64,000 bases of DNA, taken from assembly GCF_005771535.1 (NCBI RefSeq), contig NZ_VANU01000005.1, forward strand, positions 178,213-242,212. Reading direction: 5' to 3'. The translations under genes and the position numbers were made by a program. The number at the start of each line of letters is the position of its first letter. The stretch's first letter is position 1. The notes under the pieces were generated by a model. The model worked only from the letters and a program-made list of their open reading frames with translations, did no database searches and was not told the origin of the DNA. Below, piece after piece: positions 26,769-36,830 of this stretch. The DNA is from Arcobacter arenosus. Lineage in GTDB: Bacteria > Campylobacterota > Campylobacteria > Campylobacterales > Arcobacteraceae.

Positions 26769-28226
26769 TTATAAATTTAACTGTGTAATTTTTTCTAAAA
26801 TTTTCTTTTTTAGAACTTTAAATTCTAAATTAGATTTTTCACATTCAAAAATTAGATTATCAAGTTCATTGTCCCTTTTTAAATAAGGAATCAAAATTTT
26901 CATTAAATCTAATTTATCTTTGGAAGACTTAATCAACTTGCTTAAAGATGTTTCTTTTATTTTCTTTTTTGATTTTTGAAGTTTAACGTAAATATATAAA
27001 CAAAATATTAATAAAACAGATAAAGCCCCAAATAAAAAATATTTAATTTTTTCGACTAATGGAAACTCTTTTTCCATAAGTACTTTTTCCTCTTTCTCAA
27101 TTGGCTTTTGTAAAACTACCTCTTTTTGTTTTTCCCCATTTACTTTTATTTTAAAACTTTTGCTTTTTAAAACTTTTACTTTATTTTCTTCTTTATTAAA
27201 AAATTTTAATTCAAAAGGTGGTATTTCAAGTGAAGTATTTGGAACAATTGAAAAAACTTTTGAGTATTTTCCCTCATATTTATTATCTTTAAAATTTGTT
27301 TCAACTTCTGCTTTATTATCATAAATTGTTGTATTTGGGATATCAAGTTTAAAATCTTCTATATCATCAAAATTTCCAAAACCAGTAATTTCCAATCTAT
27401 AATTAATTGATTCACCTAAATTTATCGCATCTTTATCAATGCTTGCATTTAAAACAAAATCTCCAATTAAAGTTACATCACTTGGAAGAGCTTTTACATT
27501 GAAGCTTAAGTTGTTTGAATATACTTTTTCTAATTTTGGAGCTGAACTAAAAAATGTAAAATTTGAAGAGCTATTTGTATCAACCATTTGAACATCAACT
27601 CTTAAGGGTTTAATATGTAAAACCCCACTTTTTTGAGGGAATAAAAGGAAATCCAACTCTTGAACATTATATCCATTCTCTTCATATCTTTTATTAGAAT
27701 TATCGATTTTTTTATACCAAAAATTCTCAAAATGAGGTGGTTCAAAACCTAAATTAGTTATTTGTAAACCTCTTTTATATTTAAAAGTTAGTTTGACTAT
27801 TAATGATTCACCTACATAAAGTTGCTTTTTAGATGGGGTAATTGTTAAGTCAAAATTATCAGATTTTGTTTTTTGAATCTTTCGTTCTGATACTTTTTTC
27901 TCTTCTGATTTAATCTCTTTTCCATCTATTTTAAAAACAAAAGGTGGAATTGTGAAGCTTTTATTAGGAACTATTCTAAATCTTTTTAAAATCTTTTCAT
28001 CATAATTACCATTTATTATTTGTAAAGATCTTGAACTACCTAAATCTTCAACTGTAAAGCCATCTATTTGTTTAATTTTAGGGAAATCAACAGAACTACC
28101 TACTGCTTCATACTCAAAAATATAAGATTCACCATTTACAAAAGAATCTGGAGCTTTTAGTATCACGCTAGCTTGTAAAAAAAATGGAAATAATAAAAAT
28201 GAAAAAAAGAAAAAAAGTTTTTTCAT
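26769..28226 (-). CDS. BatD-like protein
   Basis: 485 residues: signal peptide (about 1-19), repeated Ig-like beta domains (about 20-345), one membrane span (about 389-409) and a Lys-rich cytoplasmic tail. Motifs such as YVGESLIVKLTFKYKRGLQITN and the repeated 'IPPFxxK' strands (TIPPFVFKI, EIPPFELKF) match the BatD/oxygen-tolerance family (DUF11-like repeats). No batA, batB or batE is in the window. It overlaps flhA by one base (TAATG), so it is tied to flagellar expression. Confidence 0.8.
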   Translation of the reverse strand: MKKLFFFFSFLLFPFFLQASVILKAPDSFVNGESYIFEYEAVGSSVDFPKIKQIDGFTVEDLGSSRSLQIINGNYDEKILKRFRIVPNKSFTIPPFVFKIDGKEIKSEEKKVSERKIQKTKSDNFDLTITPSKKQLYVGESLIVKLTFKYKRGLQITNLGFEPPHFENFWYKKIDNSNKRYEENGYNVQELDFLLFPQKSGVLHIKPLRVDVQMVDTNSSSNFTFFSSAPKLEKVYSNNLSFNVKALPSDVTLIGDFVLNASIDKDAINLGESINYRLEITGFGNFDDIEDFKLDIPNTTIYDNKAEVETNFKDNKYEGKYSKVFSIVPNTSLEIPPFELKFFNKEENKVKVLKSKSFKIKVNGEKQKEVVLQKPIEKEEKVLMEKEFPLVEKIKYFLFGALSVLLIFCLYIYVKLQKSKKKIKETSLSKLIKSSKDKLDLMKILIPYLKRDNELDNLIFECEKSNLEFKVLKKKILEKITQLNL

Positions 28227-30349
28227 TAGAACTCCAATGTTCCTTCAATAGCAAAATTTGCTCTTGAATCTAATTCTGCGTGGGATAAAACTGCTACTTG
28301 TAATCCAAATTTTTCATAGATTTCTGAAATTCTTTTTCTTAATAATGGGTCTACAACCATGGCAACTTTGCTAAATCCTTTTGCTTCAACTTGTCCTAAC
28401 ATCTCTTTTGTTTTTGTTACAAGACTATTTATCTCAGCAATTGATAACATTAATTGAGAAACTCCATGTTGCTCTTGAAGTTTTCCAATAAATTGTTGCT
28501 CTATTTCAGGTTTAATTGTAATAATATGTAAAGTATTATCTGTATCTTTAAATCTATCGGTAATAAGTCTATAAAGTTTACTTCTTACATGTTCTAAAAG
28601 AATATCAGGAGCCTTTGTAAACTCTGCAATATCTGCAATTGCTTCAACAATAGTTAACATATCAACAATTGGTATTTTTTCATGTAATAAATCTTTACAA
28701 ACTTTTAATAAAGAACCATAAGAAGTTACTTTCATAGCCTCTTCTACAACAATTGGGAAATCTTTTTTCAAGCCTTCAACAATATCAACAATATCTTGTC
28801 TAGTAATAATATCTTCAGCATGTTTTTTTATAATTTCAGAAATATGTGTTGAGATGATTGTTGGAGCATCAACAACAGTAAAACCTTTCATTAAGGCATC
28901 TTCTTTTTGTTCCACATCAATCCATGTAGCATCTAAATTAAATACAGGTTCTTTTACCCTTAAACCTTTTAATTTTTCATTTCCTACTCCACCCATTGCT
29001 AAAAGTTTATTTATCTCAACTCTACCTTTTGCAATAGGAATTCTTTTTAAATAAAGTTCATATTCATTTGGTGATAAACTAGGATCATCTGCAATTCTTA
29101 TTTGTGGAATTATAAATCCAAGTTCAGAGGCAATAGTTTTTCTAATTGCCCTAATTTTATCAAGAAGTTCTGAATCACCTTGAACAAGTTGCAATAGTCT
29201 AATACCAAGCTTTAATTCTAAAACTTCAAGTTTCATGATATTTTCCATAACTTGTTTTTCATCAGGAACAGCAGCTTTTCTTTTCTTCTCTTTTAAATCA
29301 TCAATATTTGCACTTGGTTCAATCTTAGATGTTGATTTAGCTGCTGCAGGTTTAATTAATCTTGTAATCGCGTTATCATGATTATTCTCAATCATATAAA
29401 TTGCATATCCAATAAAAACTAAAAGAAGTCCCATTATCATTAAAATACCAGTTGGAAAACCTGGAACAAAACCAAAAAGAACCATACCAATTCCAACTAA
29501 AATTAATGATTTTGAATCTTTTACAAGTTGAGCAACTGATTGATTTGCAAATTTATCTTCATCCATATTAGAACGGGTAATAATAATAGCTGTTGCAGTT
29601 GAAAGAATAAGTGCAGGGATTTGTGCTACAAGTCCATCACCAATAGTTAAAATTGCATAAATCTCACCACTTTCACTAACCGTCATATCATGTTGAAAAA
29701 GACCAATTAATAGTCCCCCAATTAAGTTTACAAGTGTAATAATAATACCAGCAACAGCATCACCTTTTACAAACTTTGATGACCCATCCATTGCCCCATA
29801 AAAGTTTGCTTCAGTTATAAGCTCTTTTCTTCTTTGTTGTGCCTCTTTATCATCAATAAATCCAGCATTTAAATCTGCATCAATTGCCATTTGTTTACCA
29901 GGCATAGAATCAAGAGTAAATCTTGCAGTAACTTCGGCAACCCTTGTTGCACCTTTTGTTACAACCATAAAGTTAATAAGTACAAGGATAATAAATACAA
30001 TAATACCAATTACCATATTTCCACCAACAACAAAATCCCCAAATGCAGATATTATAGAACTTACAGCTTCAGGACCATTATGCCCTTCACTTAAAATCGA
30101 CCTTGTAGTTGCAATATTTAAAGATAGCCTAAATAGGGCTAAAATAAGTATTATTGTAGGAAAAGTTGTTAAATCAGCTGGTTTTTGAATATATAATGAA
30201 ATAAGTAAAATAAGTAGCGATAAAGATAAAGAAACTATCAAAAAGAAATCTAGTGCACCCTTTGGTAAAGGAACAATGATAATCATAAGAATTGACACAA
30301 AAAGTGCAACTACAAATAAATCTTTTGAAAAAAACCTTCTTAAATTCAT
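28226..30349 (-). CDS. flhA: Flagellar type III export apparatus protein FlhA
   Basis: 707 residues. Eight membrane spans fill residues 10-330, with the FHIPEP-type region represented by TARFTLDSMPGKQMAIDADLN-like sequence between spans. The large cytoplasmic domain (about 360-707) binds chaperone-substrate complexes; EAIADIAEFT and RKRISEIYEKFGL are visible. It forms the nonameric ring of the export gate. It lies between flgL and batD on the minus strand. Confidence 0.97.
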   Translation of the reverse strand: MNLRRFFSKDLFVVALFVSILMIIIVPLPKGALDFFLIVSLSLSLLILLISLYIQKPADLTTFPTIILILALFRLSLNIATTRSILSEGHNGPEAVSSIISAFGDFVVGGNMVIGIIVFIILVLINFMVVTKGATRVAEVTARFTLDSMPGKQMAIDADLNAGFIDDKEAQQRRKELITEANFYGAMDGSSKFVKGDAVAGIIITLVNLIGGLLIGLFQHDMTVSESGEIYAILTIGDGLVAQIPALILSTATAIIITRSNMDEDKFANQSVAQLVKDSKSLILVGIGMVLFGFVPGFPTGILMIMGLLLVFIGYAIYMIENNHDNAITRLIKPAAAKSTSKIEPSANIDDLKEKKRKAAVPDEKQVMENIMKLEVLELKLGIRLLQLVQGDSELLDKIRAIRKTIASELGFIIPQIRIADDPSLSPNEYELYLKRIPIAKGRVEINKLLAMGGVGNEKLKGLRVKEPVFNLDATWIDVEQKEDALMKGFTVVDAPTIISTHISEIIKKHAEDIITRQDIVDIVEGLKKDFPIVVEEAMKVTSYGSLLKVCKDLLHEKIPIVDMLTIVEAIADIAEFTKAPDILLEHVRSKLYRLITDRFKDTDNTLHIITIKPEIEQQFIGKLQEQHGVSQLMLSIAEINSLVTKTKEMLGQVEAKGFSKVAMVVDPLLRKRISEIYEKFGLQVAVLSHAELDSRANFAIEGTLEF

Positions 30350-30365
30350 CTACTACTTTTTTATT

Positions 30366-31718
30366 CTATCTAACAAAATTAACTAAAGATAATTCATTCA
30401 TCTTGTTTATTGTTGAATAAAGTGCAGTGTATGTTAACTCCAATGCTTTTGCTTCAACAGCTACCTTTGATAAATCAGCAGCTCCAACTTCTTGAGATAA
30501 TATATTATATTGAGTTACTTTTGCAGAAATTCTTTCAAGTGAAATTTCAAAAACTTGATTTCTTCCACCAAGTTTTCCATGGGCAATATTCATACCATCA
30601 TAAGCTTCACCAATTTCATCTAAACCATTTTGTAAAGCTGCTCTTGCAACATCATCCTCCACGGGATTACCATCAGAATCAAGTTTTTTAAGAGCATTAA
30701 TTATTGAATCCATTGTATCAAAAATATTTTCTTTTGCTTCAAATTTTGTCCCATCAACATTAGGAACAGTAATTGTAAAATTATCAGTTGAATTGCCAGA
30801 TATAGTTAAAGTTTCACCACTTGCATCTCCATTTGGCTTATATTCTACTAATTGTATTGTAGAAAAACCACTTATTGTACTTGATGATGTAGTTGTTGCA
30901 GGTAAATTTATAGAATAAGGATCAGATTCTGTTCCTGTTCCTGAAATATCACCTGAAGCAATAATATCCCCTTGATCATTAACAAGTTCACCAGAACCAT
31001 TAATATTCCAAACAGTACCATTATTATCAATTACAGATTGTCCTGAAGTAAAAGTTAATGCTCCACTTGTAACTTCTGCAGAGGTTTCAATTTTCCACTC
31101 ATCTCCATCTTGATCAACAATTCTTTGATTTTCTGTAAATTCTAGGGTATCACCTTTATAGGCACTACTAGTCGAATAGAAAAAAGCTTCAAAACCATTT
31201 GCACCTCTTTCTCTATATTCACCATCTTCAACTGCAACTTTTCTTAAAAGAGCATCACCATTATATGTTACTTTTCCAGTTGTTTCATCCATAGAAAAAG
31301 CTTGAACTGAAGAATCAGAACCAGCAAATAAATATTCACCTTCAACCTCTTCATTTGCTAACATATATAGATTTTGTTTCACACCTTCTAAATTTGTTGC
31401 TATTGCAAGTCTTGCAGTATCATCGGTTGTTGCATTTAGAGCTTTTATAACTTCTGTTTTTGTGTAAGAAACTAGATTTTTTGCATCAGCAAGTGTTGAA
31501 TCACTTGAGTTATTTTGGGCAGTTGTTTTTTCAATCTGAAACTTTAAACCCTCATACATTCTGATTTTATCATCAATGTAAACTTCCCTTGAATAGATAT
31601 TAGCATCATCACTACCATCTTGAAGTTTTTTACCAGTACTCATCTGATAACTAATTCTTTGTTGCTCATTGTTAAGATTATCCAATCTATACATTGTCGT
31701 TTGCGTTGACCTTATCAT
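30366..31718 (-). CDS. flgL: Flagellar hook-associated protein 3
   Basis: 450 residues. N-terminal D0/D1 helices (MIRSTQTTMYRLDNLNNEQ, STGKKLQDGSDDA) and C-terminal D0 (LELTYTALYSTINKMNELSL) match FlgL, the junction protein between hook and filament. The middle (about 190-310) is a Thr/Ser/Gly-rich beta domain, making it longer than the roughly 300-residue enterobacterial form. It shares a four-base ATGA overlap with fliI upstream, an unusual neighbour since flgL usually follows flgK. Confidence 0.9.
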   Translation of the reverse strand: MIRSTQTTMYRLDNLNNEQQRISYQMSTGKKLQDGSDDANIYSREVYIDDKIRMYEGLKFQIEKTTAQNNSSDSTLADAKNLVSYTKTEVIKALNATTDDTARLAIATNLEGVKQNLYMLANEEVEGEYLFAGSDSSVQAFSMDETTGKVTYNGDALLRKVAVEDGEYRERGANGFEAFFYSTSSAYKGDTLEFTENQRIVDQDGDEWKIETSAEVTSGALTFTSGQSVIDNNGTVWNINGSGELVNDQGDIIASGDISGTGTESDPYSINLPATTTSSSTISGFSTIQLVEYKPNGDASGETLTISGNSTDNFTITVPNVDGTKFEAKENIFDTMDSIINALKKLDSDGNPVEDDVARAALQNGLDEIGEAYDGMNIAHGKLGGRNQVFEISLERISAKVTQYNILSQEVGAADLSKVAVEAKALELTYTALYSTINKMNELSLVNFVR

Positions 31719-33022
31719 TTGAATACCTCCTTAAACTTGTGTACTATCTCGTTAAAATTATACTGTTCTTTCATACTTTGTGTCAAGAAATCTCTAACTT
31801 TATCTTTTCTAGCTAATGCATCATCTAGTTCTGGGTCCATTCCTGGTTTATATGCACCAACCCTAACTAGAACTTCATTCTCTTTTATTAGTGATAATAT
31901 CCTTTTTAGCTTTAAAAAGTCATTATAATGGTCATCAGTAACAACTTTGTCCATTACCCTTGATGCAGATTTTAGAATATTAATAGGTGGATAAAAACCT
32001 TGTTCAGTTAAATCCCTTGTTAATACAATATGCCCATCTAAAATAGACCTACTTTGGTCAGCAATTGGATCATTCATGTCATCACCATCAACTAAAACTG
32101 TAAAAAATGCAGTAATTGAACCCTTTGCATTATTTCCTGCACGCTCCATTAATTGAGGTAATAAAGCAAATACAGAAGGTGGATATCCTCTACTTACTGG
32201 TGGTTCACCTGTACTTAATCCAATCTCCCTTTGTGCCATTGCAAACCTTGTTACAGAGTCCATCATCAAAAGTACATCATGCCCTTTATCCCTAAAAAAT
32301 TCTGCAATTGCCATTGCTGTAAAGGCACCATATTTTCTCATTAATGCTGATTCGTCAGAAGTTGCAGCAACAATAATTGTATTTTCCAAATCGTCATTTA
32401 GATTATAATGGATAAATTCAGGGATTTCACGTCCCCTTTCACCAATTAATGCTACAACTTTTATCTGTGCTTCACAACCTTTAACAATCATACCCATCAA
32501 CGTAGACTTACCAACACCAGAACCAGCAAAAATTCCAACTTTTTGACCTTTTCCTGCTGTTAACATTGAATCAATTGGTTTAACTCCAGTTGAGAATCTT
32601 TTATCTATAATTCCCCTTTCAAGGGCTGGCATTGAGAGTTTATTAATAGCTGAACTTTCTTCAAGATTTGTAATTTTACCTTTATCATCAATTGGTTCAC
32701 CTAAGGCATTTACAACACGTCCTAATAAACCATATCCACTTTTTACAGATAAACCCTCTTTTTGTAAATAAACCTTATCATGAATTCTAAAACCATCAAT
32801 AAAAGAAAAAGGTACAATTGTGAAATCTGATGATTCAATTGATGCTACCATTCCTAAAACAGTATAAAGGTGTGCTTGGGACTCAATTTTTACAATATCT
32901 CCAACAGCAACCTCTATTCCAGTTGCTTTTATTGTAGTTGTTGAAATATGTTTAATTCTACCAAAAGGTATTGATAAATCTTTTGTTTCAATACTATTTA
33001 ACAATGAATCAATATCTATCAT
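31715..33022 (-). CDS. fliI: Flagellum-specific ATPase FliI
   Basis: 435-residue F1-beta-like ATPase of the flagellar export system. Walker A is AGSGVGKS (166-173), Walker B VLLMMDSVTRFA, and the export-ATPase signature GEPPVSRGYPPSVFALLPQL is present. N-terminal beta domain about 20-90. It overlaps the upstream TPR gene by one base and flgL by four. Confidence 0.97.
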   Translation of the reverse strand: MIDIDSLLNSIETKDLSIPFGRIKHISTTTIKATGIEVAVGDIVKIESQAHLYTVLGMVASIESSDFTIVPFSFIDGFRIHDKVYLQKEGLSVKSGYGLLGRVVNALGEPIDDKGKITNLEESSAINKLSMPALERGIIDKRFSTGVKPIDSMLTAGKGQKVGIFAGSGVGKSTLMGMIVKGCEAQIKVVALIGERGREIPEFIHYNLNDDLENTIIVAATSDESALMRKYGAFTAMAIAEFFRDKGHDVLLMMDSVTRFAMAQREIGLSTGEPPVSRGYPPSVFALLPQLMERAGNNAKGSITAFFTVLVDGDDMNDPIADQSRSILDGHIVLTRDLTEQGFYPPINILKSASRVMDKVVTDDHYNDFLKLKRILSLIKENEVLVRVGAYKPGMDPELDDALARKDKVRDFLTQSMKEQYNFNEIVHKFKEVFK

Positions 33023-35019
33023 TACATCTCATCACACATTTTTTTATAAAGACTATCTTTTGTATTTTCAAGATCCTTACACTTATTAATATATTCATCT
33101 TTTTTAATATTATTACCAAACTCTTCATATAATTTTATAATAGAATAATATGTTTGGGCAAGGTCATTTGGTCTTATTCTTCTTGCATTTTCAATTGATT
33201 TTAAAAGTAATTCTAAGGCTTTTTCATTGTTATTATTAGTTTGTTCAATTTTTGCTAATTCTAATTCTGTAAAAGGGGAATAAACATAAGCTTTTAAGGC
33301 ATTTTGTTTATCATAAAGTTTTGTTAAAATCTCTTTTGCTTTTTCTTTCATATCATTTTTTATTAGATACAAATAATAGTTGTAATAAAAATCTATAATC
33401 ATTGGATTATCTTGATTATTTTCTATAATATCTTCATTTTTTGAGGCAAAATTAAAATATCTATCAAGTGAAACTGAATCATTTTTTTGTTTTAAAAGTA
33501 AAAATTTATATAAAAATTCTTTACTTAATACCTCTTTATCATCCACCATTTCAACTTTATTTGAATAATTTTCTGCTTCTTCAAAATCCCCTAATGAAAT
33601 AGCCATTCTTTCTAAGTATAAATATATATTTGCATCTCTTGTTGAATTAAAAGTATCTTTTATAAGTAGATAAGATTTTTCAGATGGAGCTTCAACCATA
33701 CACTCAAAAAACTTAAACTTTAACTCTTCATCTTTTATTAATAATTCTAAAGTTTCATTTCTTGATGTTTCTAAAGCATCTTTAAGTAAAAAACATTTAC
33801 CTGTACGTAAATAGTTTTTTATCATCTCTATATTAACTTCATCAAAAATTGCATTTATAGAATCATAACCAAACCTATTTGCTATTGTATTTGATATTTT
33901 GTTATATACTCTTTTTGATTTTAAAATAAGTTCATATTTCTTTTTGGCTTTATCATTAAGTAACTCTTGTAATAAAACTTTTTGCTGCATCGCTTCAGAA
34001 GATTGGTATTTTGTTGCTAAAACAGCAGGTTCTATTTTTCCTTCTCTCATAACAATTTCATCGAGATACATTTTTGATTTTTCAAAATAAACCCCATCAG
34101 GAAAATCATTTATAATATCTTTATATAATTCTTTTGCCTTTAAAAGATATTTGTCGGTTCTATCATACATACTCATATATGTATCAGCAAGCTTAAATTT
34201 GAAATCTTCAATTGAAGAGGGTTTATTTGTTCTTCTTAAAAGCTCTTCTAAAATCTCTACTGCAAACTCTGGCATTCCAACCTTTGTAAGTCTATTTACT
34301 TTTTCTAAAGCAAGAAAAGAGTCATCAGCATAATAATCCATATTTTTTTGAAGAACCTTTGAGATTAACTCATAGGCTTCATCCCTTTTTCCATCTAATA
34401 TATACACATCAAATAGCTCGTCGGCAACAATTGTAGCAACTAAAACATCAGTTGTTTCAGTTAAAATCTTATATAAAATATTAATTGATTTTCCATAATC
34501 CCTTTGATGCTTATAGATTTTTGCTAAATATATTTTCCCATAGGCTTTTGTAATTGGATTATTAAAATTGTTTATAATAATATTTGCAAAATAAATTGCA
34601 TCTTTTGATTTATTTGTATTTAGTTTTAATTCAATTAAAACCATATAAGCTCTTGCTAAATCCTCTTCATAAATTCTAGAATCATTAATTGCTTGTTCTA
34701 ACTCTTTTGAAGCTTCAAGAATTAATCTTTTTGTTTTCTTTTTTAATGCAAGTTCAGAATACACTACGATAAGTGCAGAATCTAATATTTTTATTGTATT
34801 TTGACTTTTAAAAGCCTCAATTTGAGTGTAGGCTTCATCCACCTTACCCTCTTTTGCAAGTTGTCTTGCATGGTTAATAATCTCAAAACCATCTGAGATT
34901 GCTCGTTTTCTTCTTTGGGAAATTTGTTCCCCTGAAGAATCAATAAAACCATAATAAAAATCTTTTTTTGCAAATAATAGTGTTGAAAAAAACAAAATAA
35001 ATATTATTAGTAACTTCAA
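33022..35019 (-). CDS. Periplasmic TPR protein in the flagellar operon, PflA-like candidate
   Basis: 665 residues with a signal peptide (MKLLIIFILFFSTLLFA) and a mature chain of helix pairs typical of tetratricopeptide repeats (for example AYGKIYLAKIYKHQRDYGKS and FKFKLADTYMSMYDRTDKY). It lies between flhB and fliI and overlaps fliI, so it is made with the export apparatus. In Campylobacter the TPR proteins PflA and PflB build the periplasmic scaffold that holds extra stators. This gene could be the PflA counterpart. That rests on layout and location, not on a recognised signature. Confidence 0.72.
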   Translation of the reverse strand: MKLLIIFILFFSTLLFAKKDFYYGFIDSSGEQISQRRKRAISDGFEIINHARQLAKEGKVDEAYTQIEAFKSQNTIKILDSALIVVYSELALKKKTKRLILEASKELEQAINDSRIYEEDLARAYMVLIELKLNTNKSKDAIYFANIIINNFNNPITKAYGKIYLAKIYKHQRDYGKSINILYKILTETTDVLVATIVADELFDVYILDGKRDEAYELISKVLQKNMDYYADDSFLALEKVNRLTKVGMPEFAVEILEELLRRTNKPSSIEDFKFKLADTYMSMYDRTDKYLLKAKELYKDIINDFPDGVYFEKSKMYLDEIVMREGKIEPAVLATKYQSSEAMQQKVLLQELLNDKAKKKYELILKSKRVYNKISNTIANRFGYDSINAIFDEVNIEMIKNYLRTGKCFLLKDALETSRNETLELLIKDEELKFKFFECMVEAPSEKSYLLIKDTFNSTRDANIYLYLERMAISLGDFEEAENYSNKVEMVDDKEVLSKEFLYKFLLLKQKNDSVSLDRYFNFASKNEDIIENNQDNPMIIDFYYNYYLYLIKNDMKEKAKEILTKLYDKQNALKAYVYSPFTELELAKIEQTNNNNEKALELLLKSIENARRIRPNDLAQTYYSIIKLYEEFGNNIKKDEYINKCKDLENTKDSLYKKMCDEM

Positions 35020-35022
35020 ACT

Positions 35023-36081
35023 TTACCTTCTTTTTTTATTCTTTAACTCATATACATATGAAAATATCTCAGCCATAGCTTTATAAAATTCACTTGGTAT
35101 CTCTTGGTCTATCTCTATTTGTGAATAAATAGACCTTGCCAATGAGGGATTTTCAATAATTGGAATATCATTTTCCCTTGCAATATCCTTTATTTTTAAA
35201 GCAATAAAATCTATCCCTTTAGCAACAACTTTTGGTGCACTATTTACTTTATTATCATATTTTAATGCAATAGCATAATGTGTAGGGTTTGTTATTACTA
35301 CATCAGCATCAGGTACATCTGACATCATTCTTTTCATTGCCATTTGCATCTGAATTTTACGGATTCGCCCTTTTACTTGAGGGTCCCCTTCCATATTTTT
35401 AAATTCATCTTTTATCTCTTGTTTACTCATTCTAAGAGACTTAAAATAGTAATACCTAGTAAAATAAAAATCTATTATAGCAAAAATAATTATAATTAAA
35501 AGTATTGCGGCAAGGAAATAAGCTACCAATTCTACGATTGAATTAATAGTATTCATTAACTCTTTATCCATCATTGCTAAAAATGATTTGTATGTAAACA
35601 TCAAAACAATAAACATCACTATTACAATAATAGTAAGTTTTAATGTTAACTTTAAAGCCTCTAATGCTTTTTTTAAACCAAAAATATTTTTTAAACCTTT
35701 TATTGGATCAAGTTTTTGTAAATCAAATTTTAAAGGAGTTACTAAAAAACCAAATTGTGCCCAGTTTGTTATAAGCGCAAGTAAAATAACTAAAGTAAAA
35801 ATTGGAAGTAATGTTTGCAAAACGGTAGTAACAGTTGTATAACCAATTGAATAAAATACATTCCCGGTTAAATCTTGACCAATAAAATTGTATGTATATA
35901 TCATCAATTTTCTAATGGCATCAACTGCTGATTCAGAAAAAAACAATAAATATACTGAACCAAAAAATAAAATCGCGGCCCCAGTAACTTCCATAGATTT
36001 AGGAACATTACCCTCTTTTTGGGCATCTTCAATTTTTTTGGACGTGGGCTCTTCGGTCTTTTCTTCTTCTTCGCCAGCCAT
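35023..36081 (-). CDS. flhB: Flagellar export apparatus protein FlhB
   Basis: 352 residues. Four membrane spans lie about 33-50, 85-107, 148-168 and 182-205. The cytoplasmic autocleavage motif NPTH is at 265-268 (VVITNPTHYAIALKY); cleavage there switches export from hook to filament proteins. The N-terminus is acidic (MAGEEEEKTEEPTSKK), which is typical. It overlaps fliR by one base. Confidence 0.97.
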   Translation of the reverse strand: MAGEEEEKTEEPTSKKIEDAQKEGNVPKSMEVTGAAILFFGSVYLLFFSESAVDAIRKLMIYTYNFIGQDLTGNVFYSIGYTTVTTVLQTLLPIFTLVILLALITNWAQFGFLVTPLKFDLQKLDPIKGLKNIFGLKKALEALKLTLKLTIIVIVMFIVLMFTYKSFLAMMDKELMNTINSIVELVAYFLAAILLIIIIFAIIDFYFTRYYYFKSLRMSKQEIKDEFKNMEGDPQVKGRIRKIQMQMAMKRMMSDVPDADVVITNPTHYAIALKYDNKVNSAPKVVAKGIDFIALKIKDIARENDIPIIENPSLARSIYSQIEIDQEIPSEFYKAMAEIFSYVYELKNKKRR

Positions 36082-36830
36082 TATTCAAACTTTGTTATAA
36101 GATAATTTGTAAAGCTATCTGTAAATACTTCCATTGCAAGTATTAAAAATACAAATATTAATGCAAATTTTAGCTGAAAAGTGATTACAAATGGTGAAAA
36201 TGCAGGCATCGATTTTGTTCCATAACCATAATAAATATCCATAATAAAACCAATAAAGAATAAAGGTAAAGCAAAGGCAAAAGCAAAGGCAAACATCCTT
36301 TTAATCTCATCAATTGCTATTTGAATACCATCATAAGAGAAAATATCAAAAGCCCCTAAATGAATTATAGAAAAACTTTTTGATAAGATTACAATTGTCA
36401 TTTCATACATACCTGTTTCAAAAAAAAGCATTAAAGCAACCCAATATAAAAGTCTACTAACTAAACCTTCATTTGAACCAGTTGCGGGGTCAAACATACT
36501 TGCCATAGATAAAGCTGTAGAATAACCAACAAAATCCCCAATAATTCTAACAGAAGCAAAAACTACATTTAAAAACATTGCTGCAATTAAACCTAAAGTA
36601 ATCTCTGTTACAAGGGCACCTAAAAATTCATTTTGGGTAAAAACACCTTGTAAATCAACAATTGGATATAAAAAAATAGTTATATAAAAGGCTATTCCAA
36701 CTCTAATTGTAGCAGAGATTGAAGTATGCCCAAAAACTGGCATAAAAGCACAAAAAGCTAAAATTCTTGCAAAAAGAAGTAAAAAAGAATAAAGGGTTTG
36801 CTCATTGAGTAGTGATATTAACTCTAACAT
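36081..36830 (-). CDS. fliR: Flagellar export gate protein FliR
   Basis: 249 residues with about six membrane spans, the normal length. Motifs: FARILAFCAFMPVFG at the start, the IGLIAA-like ITLGLIAAMFLNVVF, and DFVGYSTALSMASMFDPATG. Forms the export gate core with FliP and FliQ, which are not encoded here. It abuts fliK (no gap) and flhB. Confidence 0.95.
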   Translation of the reverse strand: MLELISLLNEQTLYSFLLLFARILAFCAFMPVFGHTSISATIRVGIAFYITIFLYPIVDLQGVFTQNEFLGALVTEITLGLIAAMFLNVVFASVRIIGDFVGYSTALSMASMFDPATGSNEGLVSRLLYWVALMLFFETGMYEMTIVILSKSFSIIHLGAFDIFSYDGIQIAIDEIKRMFAFAFAFALPLFFIGFIMDIYYGYGTKSMPAFSPFVITFQLKFALIFVFLILAMEVFTDSFTNYLITKFE

